Source: Oharaeibacter diazotrophicus (GTDB taxonomy: Bacteria > Pseudomonadota > Alphaproteobacteria > Rhizobiales > Pleomorphomonadaceae). Taken from it: a DNA stretch of 64,000 bases. Location: positions 310,001 through 374,000 of the forward strand of contig NZ_SNXY01000006.1 of NCBI RefSeq assembly GCF_004362745.1. The letters are read 5' to 3'. Position numbers and translations under genes: made by a program. This document shows positions 36,679-45,954 of this stretch, in pieces. Under the pieces are notes generated by a model. It saw only the letters and a program-made list of their open reading frames with translations, was not told the origin of the DNA and did no database searches. Numbering within the stretch: the first letter of the stretch is position 1; every line of letters starts with the position of its first letter.

Positions 36679-36728
36679 TTGTGCACCGCACAAAAAATCG
36701 TTGACCCCCCGACGGCACCGCATATAAT
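36679..36728 (+). promoter_or_regulatory. Phasin promoter with upstream TGC/GCA palindrome
   Basis: A strong sigma-70 promoter: TTGACC (36701-36706), 16-bp spacer, TATAAT (36723-36728). Directly upstream is the perfect palindrome TTGTGC-ACC-GCACAA (36679-36693). PhaR repressors of alphaproteobacterial phasin genes bind TGC-rich dyads, so this is a candidate PhaR operator. Confidence 0.7.
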
Positions 36729-36814
36729 GGCGGCATGTTCCGGAGGCGGGTGCCCACGTGTTGGGCGCTCCGGCCCGGTGCGGCTCGTCGGGCGGAAAAC
36801 AAGGAGGCCTCGAG

Positions 36815-37147
36815 ATGGCGAACGGCTACGAAGACATCCAGAAGGTGTTCAAGGACAACGTCGACAGCGCGGTGAAGTCCGCCGGCGTCGTGTCCAAGGG
36901 CTTCCAGGCGATCGCCGCCGAGGCCACCGACTACTCCAAGCGCTCGCTCGAGGACGGCTCGAAGTTCGTCGAGAAGCTGCTCGGCGCCAAGTCGCTCGAC
37001 GTCGTGATCGAGGTCCAGACCGAGTACTTCAAGAAGTCCTACGAGGACGCGGTCGGCCAGTTCACGAAGATCGGCGAGCTCTACGCCGATCTCGCCAAGG
37101 AAATCGCGAAGCCCTACGAAGGCTTCGCCGCCAAGTTCCCGAAGTGA
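36815..37147 (+). CDS. phaP: Phasin family protein
   Basis: A 110-residue, all-helical, Lys/Glu/Ala-rich protein with the phasin pattern (SKGFQAIAAEATDYSKRS and VQTEYFKKSYEDAVGQFTK). Phasins coat polyhydroxyalkanoate granules and limit their size. The ATG has a perfect AAGGAGG 7 bases upstream and a strong promoter further up, suggesting high expression. A strong hairpin follows the gene, so it is probably transcribed alone. Confidence 0.92.
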   Translation: MANGYEDIQKVFKDNVDSAVKSAGVVSKGFQAIAAEATDYSKRSLEDGSKFVEKLLGAKSLDVVIEVQTEYFKKSYEDAVGQFTKIGELYADLAKEIAKPYEGFAAKFPK

Positions 37148-37203
37148 CGTGAACGGCGCGGGCGCCTTGTACTGATCCGCCCGCCGTTCCAGTCGCCGAT
37201 CAT

Positions 37204-37237
37204 CGAAGGCCCGGTGCGTCCTCGCACCGGGCCTTCG
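37204..37237 (+). terminator. Strong hairpin after the phasin gene
   Basis: A perfect 15-bp stem (37204-37218 with 37223-37237) with a 4-nt TCCT loop, 57 bp after the phasin stop. It lacks a long T-run but is the most stable simple hairpin seen in the window. Confidence 0.75.
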
Positions 37238-37527
37238 TGCGTTCGGGGTCCGCGCGACGGTCTGCCCACAGGAAGTCGCTTCACAAATCGTGCGAGACGT
37301 GGTCGACTCGATGGCGAGACGGAAGGGGCGGCCTGTAAACGCGTGGAGGGCGGCCCTATATCCGGTGAGCCAGCGGCGTTGGGACGATGCCGGACAGGGT
37401 GCGGGACGATGCGGCACCCGGCACGACCGGGACGGAGGCGGCGGGCGGGTGTCCGCCGGCCCGGCCGGCCGCGCCCCTCCGGGTCGCCCGTGCCACCGGC
37501 GGACAACGAAAGAGCCTGCCGCATACG
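37238..37527. other. Leader region of clpS
   Basis: About 290 bp between the phasin terminator and clpS. It must hold the clpS-clpA promoter. I see no convincing promoter boxes or hairpins. An in-frame ATG at 37387 exists but the added residues look non-coding. Confidence 0.35.
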
Positions 37528-37863
37528 ATGACCAAAGACACCCGGCGCAACGACAAGGACGACAACGACAGCGGCACCGGTGTCGTCACCAAGACCCGGC
37601 CGAAGACCAAGCGGCCGAGCATGTACCGCGTGTTGCTTCTCAACGACGACTACACGCCGATGGAGTTCGTGGTCCACGTCCTGGAGCGGTTCTTCAACAA
37701 GACCCGCGACGAGGCGACCCAGATAATGCTGCACGTGCACCATCACGGCGTCGGCGAATGCGGCATCTACACCTACGAGGTGGCCGAGACGAAGGTGACC
37801 CAGGTCATGGACTTCGCCCGCCGCCATCAGCACCCCCTGCAGTGCGTCATGGAAAAGAAGTGA
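37528..37863 (+). CDS. clpS: ATP-dependent Clp protease adaptor ClpS
   Basis: A 111-residue adaptor. The core matches Clp[26 protein letters not shown] and [23 protein letters not shown], including the acidic N-degron pocket residues. It delivers proteins with destabilising N-terminal residues to ClpAP. It lies 9 bp before clpA, the usual pair. The charged N-terminal tail ([14 protein letters not shown]) is the flexible arm that inserts into ClpA. Confidence 0.96.
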   Translation: MTKDTRRNDKDDNDSGTGVVTKTRPKTKRPSMYRVLLLNDDYTPMEFVVHVLERFFNKTRDEATQIMLHVHHHGVGECGIYTYEVAETKVTQVMDFARRHQHPLQCVMEKK

Positions 37864-37872
37864 GGTACGCCC

Positions 37873-40323
37873 GTGCCGTCATTCTCCCGTAGCCTCGAAA
37901 AGGCCCTGCACCAGGCACTGGCCTACGCCAACGAGCGACGCCAGGAATACGCGACGCTCGAACACCTGCTGCTGGCCCTCGTCGAGGATCAGGACGCGGC
38001 CGCCGTCATGCGGGCGTGCAACGTCGACCTCGACCTGCTCCGGCGCAATCTGGTCGAGTACATCGACACCGAGCTCGACAACCTCGTCACCGAACTCGGC
38101 GAGGAGTCCAAGCCCACCGCCGGCTTCCAGCGCGTGATCCAGCGCGCCGTGATCCACGTCCAGTCGTCCGGCCGCGACGAGGTGACCGGCGCCAACGTGC
38201 TCGTCGCCATCTTCGCCGAGCGCGAGAGCCACGCCGCTTATTTCCTGCAGGAGCAGGACATGACGCGCTACGACGCCGTCAACTACATCAGCCACGGCAT
38301 CGCCAAGCGCGCCGGCATGTCCGAGCAGCGTGCCGCCCGCGGCGCCGACGAGGAGTCGACCACGGCCGAGACCGGACCGACGGCCGAGAAGAAGAAGTCC
38401 GACGCCCTCGACGCTTACTGCGTGAACCTCAACGAGAAGGCGAAGAAGGGCAAGATCGATCCGCTGATCGGCCGGGCCGACGAGATCAACCGCACCATCC
38501 AGGTGCTGTGCCGCCGCTCCAAGAACAACCCGCTCTACGTCGGCGATCCCGGCGTCGGCAAGACCGCGATCGCCGAGGGACTCGCCAAGCGCATCGTCGA
38601 CGGCGACGTGCCCGAGGTGCTGATCGGCTCGACCATCTTCGCCCTCGACATGGGCGCGCTGCTCGCCGGCACCCGCTACCGCGGCGACTTCGAGGAGCGC
38701 CTGAAGCAGGTCGTCAAGGACATCGAGAACTATCCCGGCGCGGTGATGTTCATCGACGAGATCCACACCGTCATCGGTGCGGGCGCCACCTCGGGCGGCG
38801 CGATGGACGCCTCCAACCTCCTGAAGCCGGCGCTCGCCGGCGGCACGATCCGCTGCATCGGCTCGACCACCTACAAGGAATACCGCCAGTTCTTCGAGAA
38901 GGACCGGGCGCTGGTCCGCCGCTTCCAGAAGATCGACGTCAACGAGCCGACCATCCCGGACGCGATCGAGATCCTGAAGGGCCTGAAGCCCTATTTCGAG
39001 GACTACCACCGCGTCCGCTACACCAACGACGCCATCAAGGCGGCGGTGGAGCTGTCGGCCCGCTACATCAACGACCGCAAGCTGCCGGACAAGGCGATCG
39101 ACGTGATCGACGAGACCGGGGCGTCGCAGATGCTGCTGCCCGAGGCGCGCCGCAAGAAGACCATCGGCATCAAGGAGATCGAGGCGACCATCGCCACGAT
39201 GGCCCGGATCCCGCCGAAGTCGGTCTCCAAGGACGACGCCGAGGTGCTGGAGCATCTCGAGGAGAACCTGAAGCGGGTGGTCTACGGCCAGGACAAGGCG
39301 ATCGAGGCGCTCGCCTCGGCGATCAAGCTCGCTCGTGCCGGCCTGCGCGAACCGGAGAAGCCGATCGGCAACTACCTGTTCTCCGGCCCGACCGGCGTCG
39401 GCAAGACCGAGGTCGCCCGTCAGCTCGCCTCCGTGCTCGGCGTGCAGATGCTGCGCTTCGACATGTCGGAGTACATGGAGCGCCACACCGTCTCGCGGCT
39501 GATCGGCGCCCCGCCGGGCTACGTCGGCTTCGACCAGGGCGGTCTCCTGACCGACGGCGTCGACCAGCATCCGCACTGCGTCCTGCTCTTGGACGAGATC
39601 GAGAAGGCCCATCCGGACCTCTTCAACATCCTCCTGCAGGTGATGGACCACGGCAAGCTGACCGACCACAACGGCAAGCAGGTCGACTTCCGCAACGTCA
39701 TCCTGATCATGACGACCAACGCCGGCGCGCAGGACCTCGCCAAGGCGGCCGTCGGCTTCACCCGCGCCAAGCGCGAGGGCGACGACCAGGAGGCGATCAA
39801 CCGCCTGTTCACGCCGGAGTTCCGCAACCGTCTCGACGCCATCATCCCGTTCGGCGCTCTGCCGGCCGAGGTGGTGCGGTCGGTGGTGCAGAAGTTCGTC
39901 ATGCAGCTCGAGGCCCAGCTCGCCGACCGCAACGTCACCTTCGAGCTCGACGACGCCGCGATCGGTTGGCTGGCCGAGAAGGGCTACGACGAGCGCATGG
40001 GCGCCCGCCCGCTCGGCCGCGTGATCCAGGAGCACATCAAGCGCCCGCTCGCCGACGCGGTGCTGTTCGGCGTGCTGAAGAAGGGCGGCACGGTCAAGGT
40101 CACCGTCGAGACCAAGGAGGACGGCGAGACCGGCCTCAAGCTCGACGCGATCCCCGACCCGGCCCTGAAGCGCAAGGTCGAGGAGGCCGACGAGAAGAAG
40201 GCCGCCGCGGCGACCCGTCCGCCGCGCCGCGCCGCCAAGGCGAAGCCCGGCGACGACAAGACGCCGCCGCCGCCGCGCCCGCGCGGCAGTCTGGTGCCGA
40301 AGGTGCCGCTGAAGACGGGCTGA
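37873..40323 (+). CDS. clpA: ATP-dependent Clp protease ATP-binding subunit ClpA
   Basis: An 816-residue AAA+ unfoldase. A double Clp N-domain spans residues 1-145. The first AAA module has [13 protein letters not shown] near 223; the second has [13 protein letters not shown] near 504. The ClpP-contact loop and sensor regions follow, and a Lys/Pro-rich tail of about 40 residues extends the C-terminus. It unfolds substrates for ClpP. Start is GTG, 9 bp after the clpS stop. Confidence 0.97.
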   Translation: MPSFSRSLEKALHQALAYANERRQEYATLEHLLLALVEDQDAAAVMRACNVDLDLLRRNLVEYIDTELDNLVTELGEESKPTAGFQRVIQRAVIHVQSSGRDEVTGANVLVAIFAERESHAAYFLQEQDMTRYDAVNYISHGIAKRAGMSEQRAARGADEESTTAETGPTAEKKKSDALDAYCVNLNEKAKKGKIDPLIGRADEINRTIQVLCRRSKNNPLYVGDPGVGKTAIAEGLAKRIVDGDVPEVLIGSTIFALDMGALLAGTRYRGDFEERLKQVVKDIENYPGAVMFIDEIHTVIGAGATSGGAMDASNLLKPALAGGTIRCIGSTTYKEYRQFFEKDRALVRRFQKIDVNEPTIPDAIEILKGLKPYFEDYHRVRYTNDAIKAAVELSARYINDRKLPDKAIDVIDETGASQMLLPEARRKKTIGIKEIEATIATMARIPPKSVSKDDAEVLEHLEENLKRVVYGQDKAIEALASAIKLARAGLREPEKPIGNYLFSGPTGVGKTEVARQLASVLGVQMLRFDMSEYMERHTVSRLIGAPPGYVGFDQGGLLTDGVDQHPHCVLLLDEIEKAHPDLFNILLQVMDHGKLTDHNGKQVDFRNVILIMTTNAGAQDLAKAAVGFTRAKREGDDQEAINRLFTPEFRNRLDAIIPFGALPAEVVRSVVQKFVMQLEAQLADRNVTFELDDAAIGWLAEKGYDERMGARPLGRVIQEHIKRPLADAVLFGVLKKGGTVKVTVETKEDGETGLKLDAIPDPALKRKVEEADEKKAAAATRPPRRAAKAKPGDDKTPPPPRPRGSLVPKVPLKTG

Positions 40324-40353
40324 CGCGAACGGTCGCCATCTCGCCGATGCATG

Positions 40354-40381
40354 CGCCCCGGGGCTCGCTCCGGGGCGTTTT
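40354..40381 (+). terminator. Intrinsic terminator of clpA
   Basis: An 8-bp stem (CGCCCCGG/CCGGGGCG, 40354-40361 with 40370-40377) is followed by TTTT. It lies 31 bp after the clpA stop. Confidence 0.8.
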
Positions 40382-40450
40382 CGCGTCGGGGTCGCCCCGG
40401 ACTTGCCGGTTCCGCCCGGCGCTGCGAGGCTGCGACGGTCCCGCCCGGTG

Positions 40451-40574
40451 CTACCGAGCTCGTGAAGTCCCGGCCCGAAGGAGCGGGACGCATGCGGGCG
40501 AGGAGCGCCCGAAGGGCGCCGGCCGAATGGCCGCAACCTCGGAAAGTCCCGACGAGTCGGGACGTTCCGAGACT
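40451..40574 (+). repeat. Dispersed multi-hairpin intergenic repeat, copy B
   Basis: The most diverged copy of the family. The core GGGCGCCGGCCGAATGGCC and the right hairpin (40538-40553 with 40556-40571, 15 of 16 paired) are retained, and the stem changes are largely compensated relative to copy A. It ends about 35 bp before the start codon of the VOC gene, so it may form part of that gene's leader. Confidence 0.75.
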
Positions 40575-40609
40575 GGTACGAGAGGCATCCGGCGCGGGAG
40601 AGCGACGCC

Positions 40610-40999
40610 ATGATCGACCATATCGGCTTCCCAGTCTCCGACTTCGAGCGATCGAAGGCGTTCTACACCGCCGCGCTCGCTCCGCTCGGCTACGGCCTCG
40701 TGATGGCGGTGACGGCCGAGGAGACCGGGGCGGCGGCGCACGCCGGCTTCGGCGCCGGCCCCAAGCCGGACTTCTGGATCGGCAGCGGCGGCCGCGCGGA
40801 CGCCCTGCGCGTCCACGTCGCCTTCGTCGCCGCCGACCGCGCGGCGGTCGACGCCTTCCACGCCGCAGCGCTCGCCGCCGGCGGCACCGACAACGGCGCC
40901 CCGGGCCTGCGCCCGCACTATCACCCGAACTACTACGGCGCCTTCGTGCTCGACCCGGACGGCCACAACATCGAGGCGGTCTGCCACCGGCCGGCGTGA
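40610..40999 (+). CDS. VOC (glyoxalase/bleomycin-resistance) superfamily protein
   Basis: 129 residues with the paired beta-alpha-beta-beta-beta modules of the VOC fold: it opens MIDHIGFPVSDFERSKAFYT and ends FVLDPDGHNIEAVCH. Candidate metal ligands are His4 and the Glu near the end. Activity is unknown; such proteins include lyases and dioxygenases. Its start is just downstream of repeat copy B. Confidence 0.85.
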   Translation: MIDHIGFPVSDFERSKAFYTAALAPLGYGLVMAVTAEETGAAAHAGFGAGPKPDFWIGSGGRADALRVHVAFVAADRAAVDAFHAAALAAGGTDNGAPGLRPHYHPNYYGAFVLDPDGHNIEAVCHRPA

Positions 41000-41101
41000 G
41001 CGGCGGCGCGGCCGTCTGCGCACGTTGTCGAATGGACGCCCGTCGCGCGGCGGTCGATACTCCCCGCAACAACGAGAACGGGCGGGGAGGACACGGGCCC
41101 G

Positions 41102-41857
41102 ATGCGCACGGCGCTGATCACGGACATCCACGGCAACCGCGAGGCGCTCGAGGCCGTGCTCGACGACATCGAGGAGGTCGGTGTCGACCGCATCGTCTGC
41201 CTCGGCGACGTCGTCGGCTACGGTGCCGACCCGGAGGCCGTGGTCGAGCGCGTCGCCCGCCTCGTCGAGGACGGTGCCGTCTGCATTCGCGGCAACCACG
41301 ACGCCGCCGTCGAGACCGGTGGCCGCCGCATGAGCGAGAACGCCGCCACGGCGATGGCTTGGACGATCGGCCGCCTCTCGCCGGCGCACCGCGCGTTCCT
41401 GCGCGACCTGCCGCTCGCCCACGAGGAGGGCGACGTGCTCTACGTCCACGCCAGCGCGGCACGGCCGGAGGCCTGGCCCTACGTCACGTCCGCCGATGAG
41501 GCGGCGGAGAGCCTCGACGCCACCGACGCGCGCCTGACCTTCTGCGGCCACACCCACGTGCCCGCCCTTTTCAGCATCCTGCACGGCATCGCCGGCACCA
41601 CCGGCAAGACGATCACCTTCCGCCCGCACGCCGACAAGCCGGTGCCGCTGTCGCGCATCCGCCGCCATCTCGCGGTGATCGGCGCGGTCGGCCAGCCGCG
41701 CGACGGCGATCCGCGCGCCTGCTGGGGCCTGCACGACGGCGCCGGCGACGAGGTGACGTGGCACCGCGTGCCCTACGAGGTCGACAGCGCCCTGCGCAAG
41801 ATCAAGGACGCCGGCCTGCCCGAGTGGTTGGCTCTCCGTCTACGCGAAGGACGGTGA
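41102..41857 (+). CDS. Calcineurin-like metallophosphoesterase
   Basis: 251 residues with the two-metal phosphoesterase motifs: DIHGN at the N-terminus, CLGDVVGYG, RGNHD and CGHTHVP. It groups with small bacterial enzymes of the PrpE/diadenosine-polyphosphatase kind, which also include Ser/Thr protein phosphatases. It is 10 bp upstream of a protein kinase fusion gene, suggesting an opposing phosphatase, which would need testing. Confidence 0.88.
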   Translation: MRTALITDIHGNREALEAVLDDIEEVGVDRIVCLGDVVGYGADPEAVVERVARLVEDGAVCIRGNHDAAVETGGRRMSENAATAMAWTIGRLSPAHRAFLRDLPLAHEEGDVLYVHASAARPEAWPYVTSADEAAESLDATDARLTFCGHTHVPALFSILHGIAGTTGKTITFRPHADKPVPLSRIRRHLAVIGAVGQPRDGDPRACWGLHDGAGDEVTWHRVPYEVDSALRKIKDAGLPEWLALRLREGR

Positions 41858-41867
41858 CGGGGGCTCG

Positions 41868-43289
41868 ATGAAGGCGGCGGCACTGGCGCCAGGGGCGGTG
41901 ATCGACGGGTTCGTGCTGCAGGAGCGCATCGCGGTCGGCGGCATGGGGGCGATCTGGCGCGTCAACCATCCCGACTGGTCGATGCCGCTCGTCCTGAAGG
42001 CGCCCTTCCTCGGCGCCGGCGCGGACGTCTCCACCATCGTCGCCTACGAGACGGAGGAGATGATCCTCCGTCGCCTGACCGGCCGGCACGTGCCGCGCTT
42101 CGTCGCCGCCGGCGACCTCCGCCGGCTGCCCTACATCGTGATGGAATACGTCGACGGCCCGGTGCTGGAATCGCGGCTCGGCCGCGAGTCGTTCTCGCCC
42201 GAGGAGACCGCCCGCATCGGCGCCCGGATCGCCGCCGCGCTGGTCGACCTCCACCGCCAGCACGTCGTCCACCTCGACCTCAAGACCGGCAACGTGGTGC
42301 TGGCCGAGCGCGGCGCCGTGCTGATCGACTTCGGCCTCGCCCGCCACGACGAACTGCCGGACCTCCTCGGCGAGGAGAGCGACGTGCCGATGGGCTCGCC
42401 GGCGACCATCGCGCCGGAACAGCTGCTCGGCGACCGCAGCCAGCCGGCCAGCGACATCTTCGCGCTCGGCTGCATCCTCTACGAGCTCGCCACCGGCGAG
42501 AAACCCTATGGCGAGCCGGTGTCGACCTCCGGCCAGAAGCGGCGGCTCTACGCCCCGCCGGTGCCGCCGCGCAGCCGCGACGGCAAGGTGCCGCGCTGGC
42601 TGCAGGAGGTGATTCTCCGCTGCCTCGAGATCGACCCGGCCGACCGCTACGCCAGCGCCGGCCAGCTCCTGTTCGACCTCCGCCATCCCGATCAGGTGGC
42701 GCTGACCGAGCGTGCGGCGCGCAGCGGCCACGAGACGAGCCTGATGGAGCGCATCCGCGGCTTCTTCGGCGCCCGCCGGATGGAGCGCCGGCCGCTGCCG
42801 AAAATCTCGGTGGCCCGGCGCATCTCGGCGGCGCCGGTGATCGTGGCGGCGGTCGATCTTTCCGCCGGCTCCGACCCGCTCGCCCAGGAGGTCCGCCTCC
42901 ACGTCGCCCGCGTGCTCGCCGCCGAGCCGGGGGCGCGGCTCGCCTGCCTGACGGTGATCCGCACCAAGCTGGTCGGCGACGATCCGAAGCACGACGCCAC
43001 CGGGCGCACCGTCTACGTCTCCCGGCTGGTCGCGCTCAAGGACTGGGCCCGGGCGCTCGACCTGCCGGAGGACCGCGTCAGCTTCCACGTGCTCGAGGCC
43101 GTCGACCCCGGCAACGCCATCCTCGACTACGTCCGCCTCAACGCGGTCGACCACATCGTCATGGGCGCCCGCGCTTCCGGCGCGCTCCGCCGCCACCTCG
43201 GCAGCGTCTCCTCCGCCGTCGTCGCAGAGGCCGGCTGCACCGTCACCGTCGTGCGCCTGAAGGCGGGGGGCGAGGGCGAGGAGGGGTAG
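41868..43289 (+). CDS. Ser/Thr protein kinase fused to a universal stress protein domain
   Basis: 473 residues. Residues 1-275 are a Hanks-type kinase: glycine loop ERIAVGGMGAIWRV, catalytic loop HLDLKTGN (near 134, with L for the usual R of HRD), DFGLAR (154) and APEQLLG. Residues about 310-470 are a UspA domain with the ATP-binding pattern MGARASGALRRHLGSVSS. No membrane segment or extracellular sensor is present, so the Usp domain is probably the nucleotide or stress sensor. Co-transcribed with the phosphoesterase. Confidence 0.9.
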   Translation: MKAAALAPGAVIDGFVLQERIAVGGMGAIWRVNHPDWSMPLVLKAPFLGAGADVSTIVAYETEEMILRRLTGRHVPRFVAAGDLRRLPYIVMEYVDGPVLESRLGRESFSPEETARIGARIAAALVDLHRQHVVHLDLKTGNVVLAERGAVLIDFGLARHDELPDLLGEESDVPMGSPATIAPEQLLGDRSQPASDIFALGCILYELATGEKPYGEPVSTSGQKRRLYAPPVPPRSRDGKVPRWLQEVILRCLEIDPADRYASAGQLLFDLRHPDQVALTERAARSGHETSLMERIRGFFGARRMERRPLPKISVARRISAAPVIVAAVDLSAGSDPLAQEVRLHVARVLAAEPGARLACLTVIRTKLVGDDPKHDATGRTVYVSRLVALKDWARALDLPEDRVSFHVLEAVDPGNAILDYVRLNAVDHIVMGARASGALRRHLGSVSSAVVAEAGCTVTVVRLKAGGEGEEG

Positions 43290-43293
43290 GCCC

Positions 43294-44046
43294 TCACGCC
43301 CTCCGGGCGAGGAACTCGGTGACGCCCTGCTTGAAGACGCGGTCGCCGACGGCGACCATGTGGTCGCGGCCGGGGATCTCGAGGATCTCGGCGTGCTGCA
43401 TCAGGGCGGCGAGGTCGTGCGGCGAGCCGGCGATCAGGTCGCGGGTGCCGACGGCGATCAGCGTCGGCACCGCGATGCGGCCGATGTCCTCGCGTTCGAT
43501 CGGCTGGCGGACCGAGCGGATGCAGGCGGCGAGCGCGAGGCGGTCGCTCTTGGTCTGGTCGGCGAACTGGCGGAAGGCGCGGCCGGTCGGGTCCGATACC
43601 TCGGCGAGGCTGGCGGCCTCGAGCGCCTGCGCCACCGGCTCGCCGAGCGTGACGCCCTCGACGAGGCCGAGGCCCATGCCGCCGAGGATCAGCGAGCGCA
43701 CCCGCGACGGCGCCGTCAGCGCCACGAAGGCGGAGATTCGCGCGCCCATCGAGTAACCCATGACGTCGGCGCGCTCGATCTCGAGGTGGTCGAGCAGGCG
43801 GACGGCGTCGGCGGCCAGCGCCGGCAGCCGATAGGCCTCGGGATCGTAGACCTTGGCGCTGTCGCCGTGGCCGCGGTTGTCGAGCGCGACGACGCGGCGG
43901 CCGGCCTTGGTCAGCGTGTCGACCCAGCCGGGATAGACCCAGTTCACCTGCTTGTTCGAGGCGAAGCCGTGGATCAGCAGGACGGGATCGCCGGAACCCT
44001 CGTCGAGATAGGAGAGGTCCAGGCCATCGGACGAAAAACTCGGCAT
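43294..44046 (-). CDS. Alpha/beta-fold hydrolase
   Basis: 250 residues. The oxyanion motif LIHGFASN, nucleophile elbow MGYSMGAR (Ser), acid in VGTRDLIAG and His in PGRDHMVAV form a complete catalytic triad. The substrate is unknown; the family includes esterases, lipases and C-C hydrolases. Convergent with the kinase gene, whose stop is 5 bp away. The start is ATG 44046. Confidence 0.88.
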   Translation of the reverse strand: MPSFSSDGLDLSYLDEGSGDPVLLIHGFASNKQVNWVYPGWVDTLTKAGRRVVALDNRGHGDSAKVYDPEAYRLPALAADAVRLLDHLEIERADVMGYSMGARISAFVALTAPSRVRSLILGGMGLGLVEGVTLGEPVAQALEAASLAEVSDPTGRAFRQFADQTKSDRLALAACIRSVRQPIEREDIGRIAVPTLIAVGTRDLIAGSPHDLAALMQHAEILEIPGRDHMVAVGDRVFKQGVTEFLARRA

Positions 44047-44261
44047 TCGGCTCGCTCCATCGCCGCCACGCTCGGGCGGCGGACCATAAGGCGCTTCGGC
44101 CCCGCAAGGGAAGGGGAACGCGCCGCGGCGGCGGTGGCTCCGCGGTTTCCGCGCGCATCCGAAGCATCCCGGGGCTCGACGCCCGCGGCGCGCGCCGCTA
44201 TGACGGAACCGACGGCGGCGGGCGCCCGGGCGGCCCCGCCATGCTTGGCAGCGAGGACTTC

Positions 44262-44507
44262 ATGGCTGGTGCGCTCGTTCCCCATTTCGCCAACGACGCC
44301 GGTGTCGACGTCATCCGCATCGGCGCGCGGGAGTTCATGTGCGTGGGCGCGAAGCCGCCCTTCGACCATCCGCACGTCTTCCTCGACATGGGCGACGACG
44401 CCGAGAAGATCTGCCCCTACTGCTCGACGCTCTACCGCTACGACCCCGCGCTGAAGCCGGCCGAGGCCGTGCCGGCGGAGTGCTCCTACACGCCGAAGGC
44501 CGCCTGA
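44262..44507 (+). CDS. CHCC-type zinc-finger protein (NDUFS6-like)
   Basis: 81 residues. Zinc ligands are visible as FMCVGAKPPFDHPHVF (Cys, His) and ICPYCSTLY (Cys-x2-Cys), the zf-CHCC pattern of complex I accessory subunit NDUFS6 homologues in alphaproteobacteria. The ATG at 44262 has GAGGA upstream; ATG 44241 would add 7 residues. It is 7 bp from the flavin monooxygenase gene. A second complex I-like accessory gene lies at 49.4 kb. Confidence 0.82.
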   Translation: MAGALVPHFANDAGVDVIRIGAREFMCVGAKPPFDHPHVFLDMGDDAEKICPYCSTLYRYDPALKPAEAVPAECSYTPKAA

Positions 44508-44514
44508 GGCCGTC

Positions 44515-45708
44515 ATGTCCGAAGGCCCCACGGTCGTGATCGTCGGGGCCGGCATCGCCGGCCTCGCGCTGGCGCTCGCGCTCGCCGAACGCGGGATCGC
44601 CAGTCATCTGCTCGAGCGCGCCACCCGCCTCGAGGAGGTCGGGGCGGGCCTGCAGCTCTCCCCCAACGCCACCCGCGTGCTCGCCGGTCTCGGCCTCGGC
44701 CCGGGTCTCGACGCCGTCGGCGTCCGGCCCGCGGCGATCGCGATCCGCGACGCCGCCGCCGGCCGCGAGATCGTGCGCCTGCCGCTCGGCCCCGCCTTCG
44801 AGGCCGCCCACGGCGCGCCCTACGTCGTCGTCCACCGCGGCGACCTCCAGGCCCTGCTGCTCGACGCCGTCGCCCGCCGCCCCGAGATCACGCTGTCGCT
44901 CGGCGCCGTCGTCGATCGGGTCGAGGACGGCGCCGACGCGGTCGCCGTGGAAGCCACGATCGCCGGCGCGCGCCGGCGCCTCGTCGCCGACGTGCTGGTC
45001 GGGGCCGACGGGGTGTGGTCGCGGGTGCGCGGCGACGTTCTGCGCGCCGGCGGTGCGGTCTACTCCGGCCGCACCGCGTGGCGGGCGACCCTGCCGGTCG
45101 AGGCGCTGCCCGCCGGCGGCGACTTCGGCTCGGTGACCGGGCTCTGGCTCGGCGCCAAGGCCCATCTGGTCCACTATCCGATCCGCGCGGGACGCGCCTT
45201 CAACATCGTCGCCGCCGTCGACGACACCTGGGCCGACGAGCGCTGGAACGTCGTCGGCGACCGCGACGACCTCATCCGCCACTTCGCCGACTGGCCGGCC
45301 GACGTGCGGCGGCTGCTCGAACTGCCGGAGACCTGGCGCAAGTGGGCGCTCTGCGCCGCGCCGCCGACCGCGCCGTGGGTGCGCGGCCGGATCGCCCTGA
45401 TCGGCGACGCCCAGCACGGCATGCTGCCCTTCGTCGCCCAGGGCGGCGCGATGGCGATCGAGGACGCCGCCGTGCTCGCTCGCCGCCTCGCCGACACCGG
45501 CGCGCCCGTCGCGGACCGGCTCGCCGCCTACGCCGACGACCGCCGCCGCCGCGTCGCCGACGTGGTCGCCACCGCCCGCCGCAACGCCACCGTCTACCAC
45601 CTCGCCGGCCTGCCGGCCCTCGCCCGCAACGCCGCCATGCGCCTGATGGGCCCGAAGCGCCTGCTCGGCGGCATGGAGTGGATCTACGGCTGGCGCGACG
45701 CCGCGTGA
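44515..45708 (+). CDS. FAD-dependent aromatic-ring monooxygenase
   Basis: 397 residues. The N-terminal FAD motif is IVGAGIAGLALALALAERG, the middle motif is LVGADGVWSRVR and the C-terminal motif is ALIGDAQHGMLPFVAQGGA. This is the salicylate/6-hydroxynicotinate hydroxylase group (UbiH-like superfamily). The exact aromatic substrate cannot be told from sequence. It follows the CHCC gene closely, so both are likely in one operon. Confidence 0.9.
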   Translation: MSEGPTVVIVGAGIAGLALALALAERGIASHLLERATRLEEVGAGLQLSPNATRVLAGLGLGPGLDAVGVRPAAIAIRDAAAGREIVRLPLGPAFEAAHGAPYVVVHRGDLQALLLDAVARRPEITLSLGAVVDRVEDGADAVAVEATIAGARRRLVADVLVGADGVWSRVRGDVLRAGGAVYSGRTAWRATLPVEALPAGGDFGSVTGLWLGAKAHLVHYPIRAGRAFNIVAAVDDTWADERWNVVGDRDDLIRHFADWPADVRRLLELPETWRKWALCAAPPTAPWVRGRIALIGDAQHGMLPFVAQGGAMAIEDAAVLARRLADTGAPVADRLAAYADDRRRRVADVVATARRNATVYHLAGLPALARNAAMRLMGPKRLLGGMEWIYGWRDAA

Positions 45709-45954
45709 GGGCAGGGGGCGAACGTCGGACACGTCGCCCGCCCCGCGCGTTCACGCCCGTCCGATTTCCTTCCCGTCATCGGCCTGCTATGATGCGGTCG
45801 TATTGCAACGGTGGAAATCCTCCCGCGGTCCCGGCGCTCATGACGATCCTACGAGAACGGATGGGAAAATCACGATCCGCCGCGCCGGCCTGATCCGCCG
45901 GCGCCGCCTGTTCGCGCGTCCCCCGTTCCGTTCCGATTCGTCCCGAGTGTTCCC

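Noticed and set aside
37387-37527. Longer N-terminus for ClpS from an upstream ATG
   Set aside because: The extra 47 residues are Pro/Arg/Ala-rich and unlike ClpS tails. The shorter form matches the family length.
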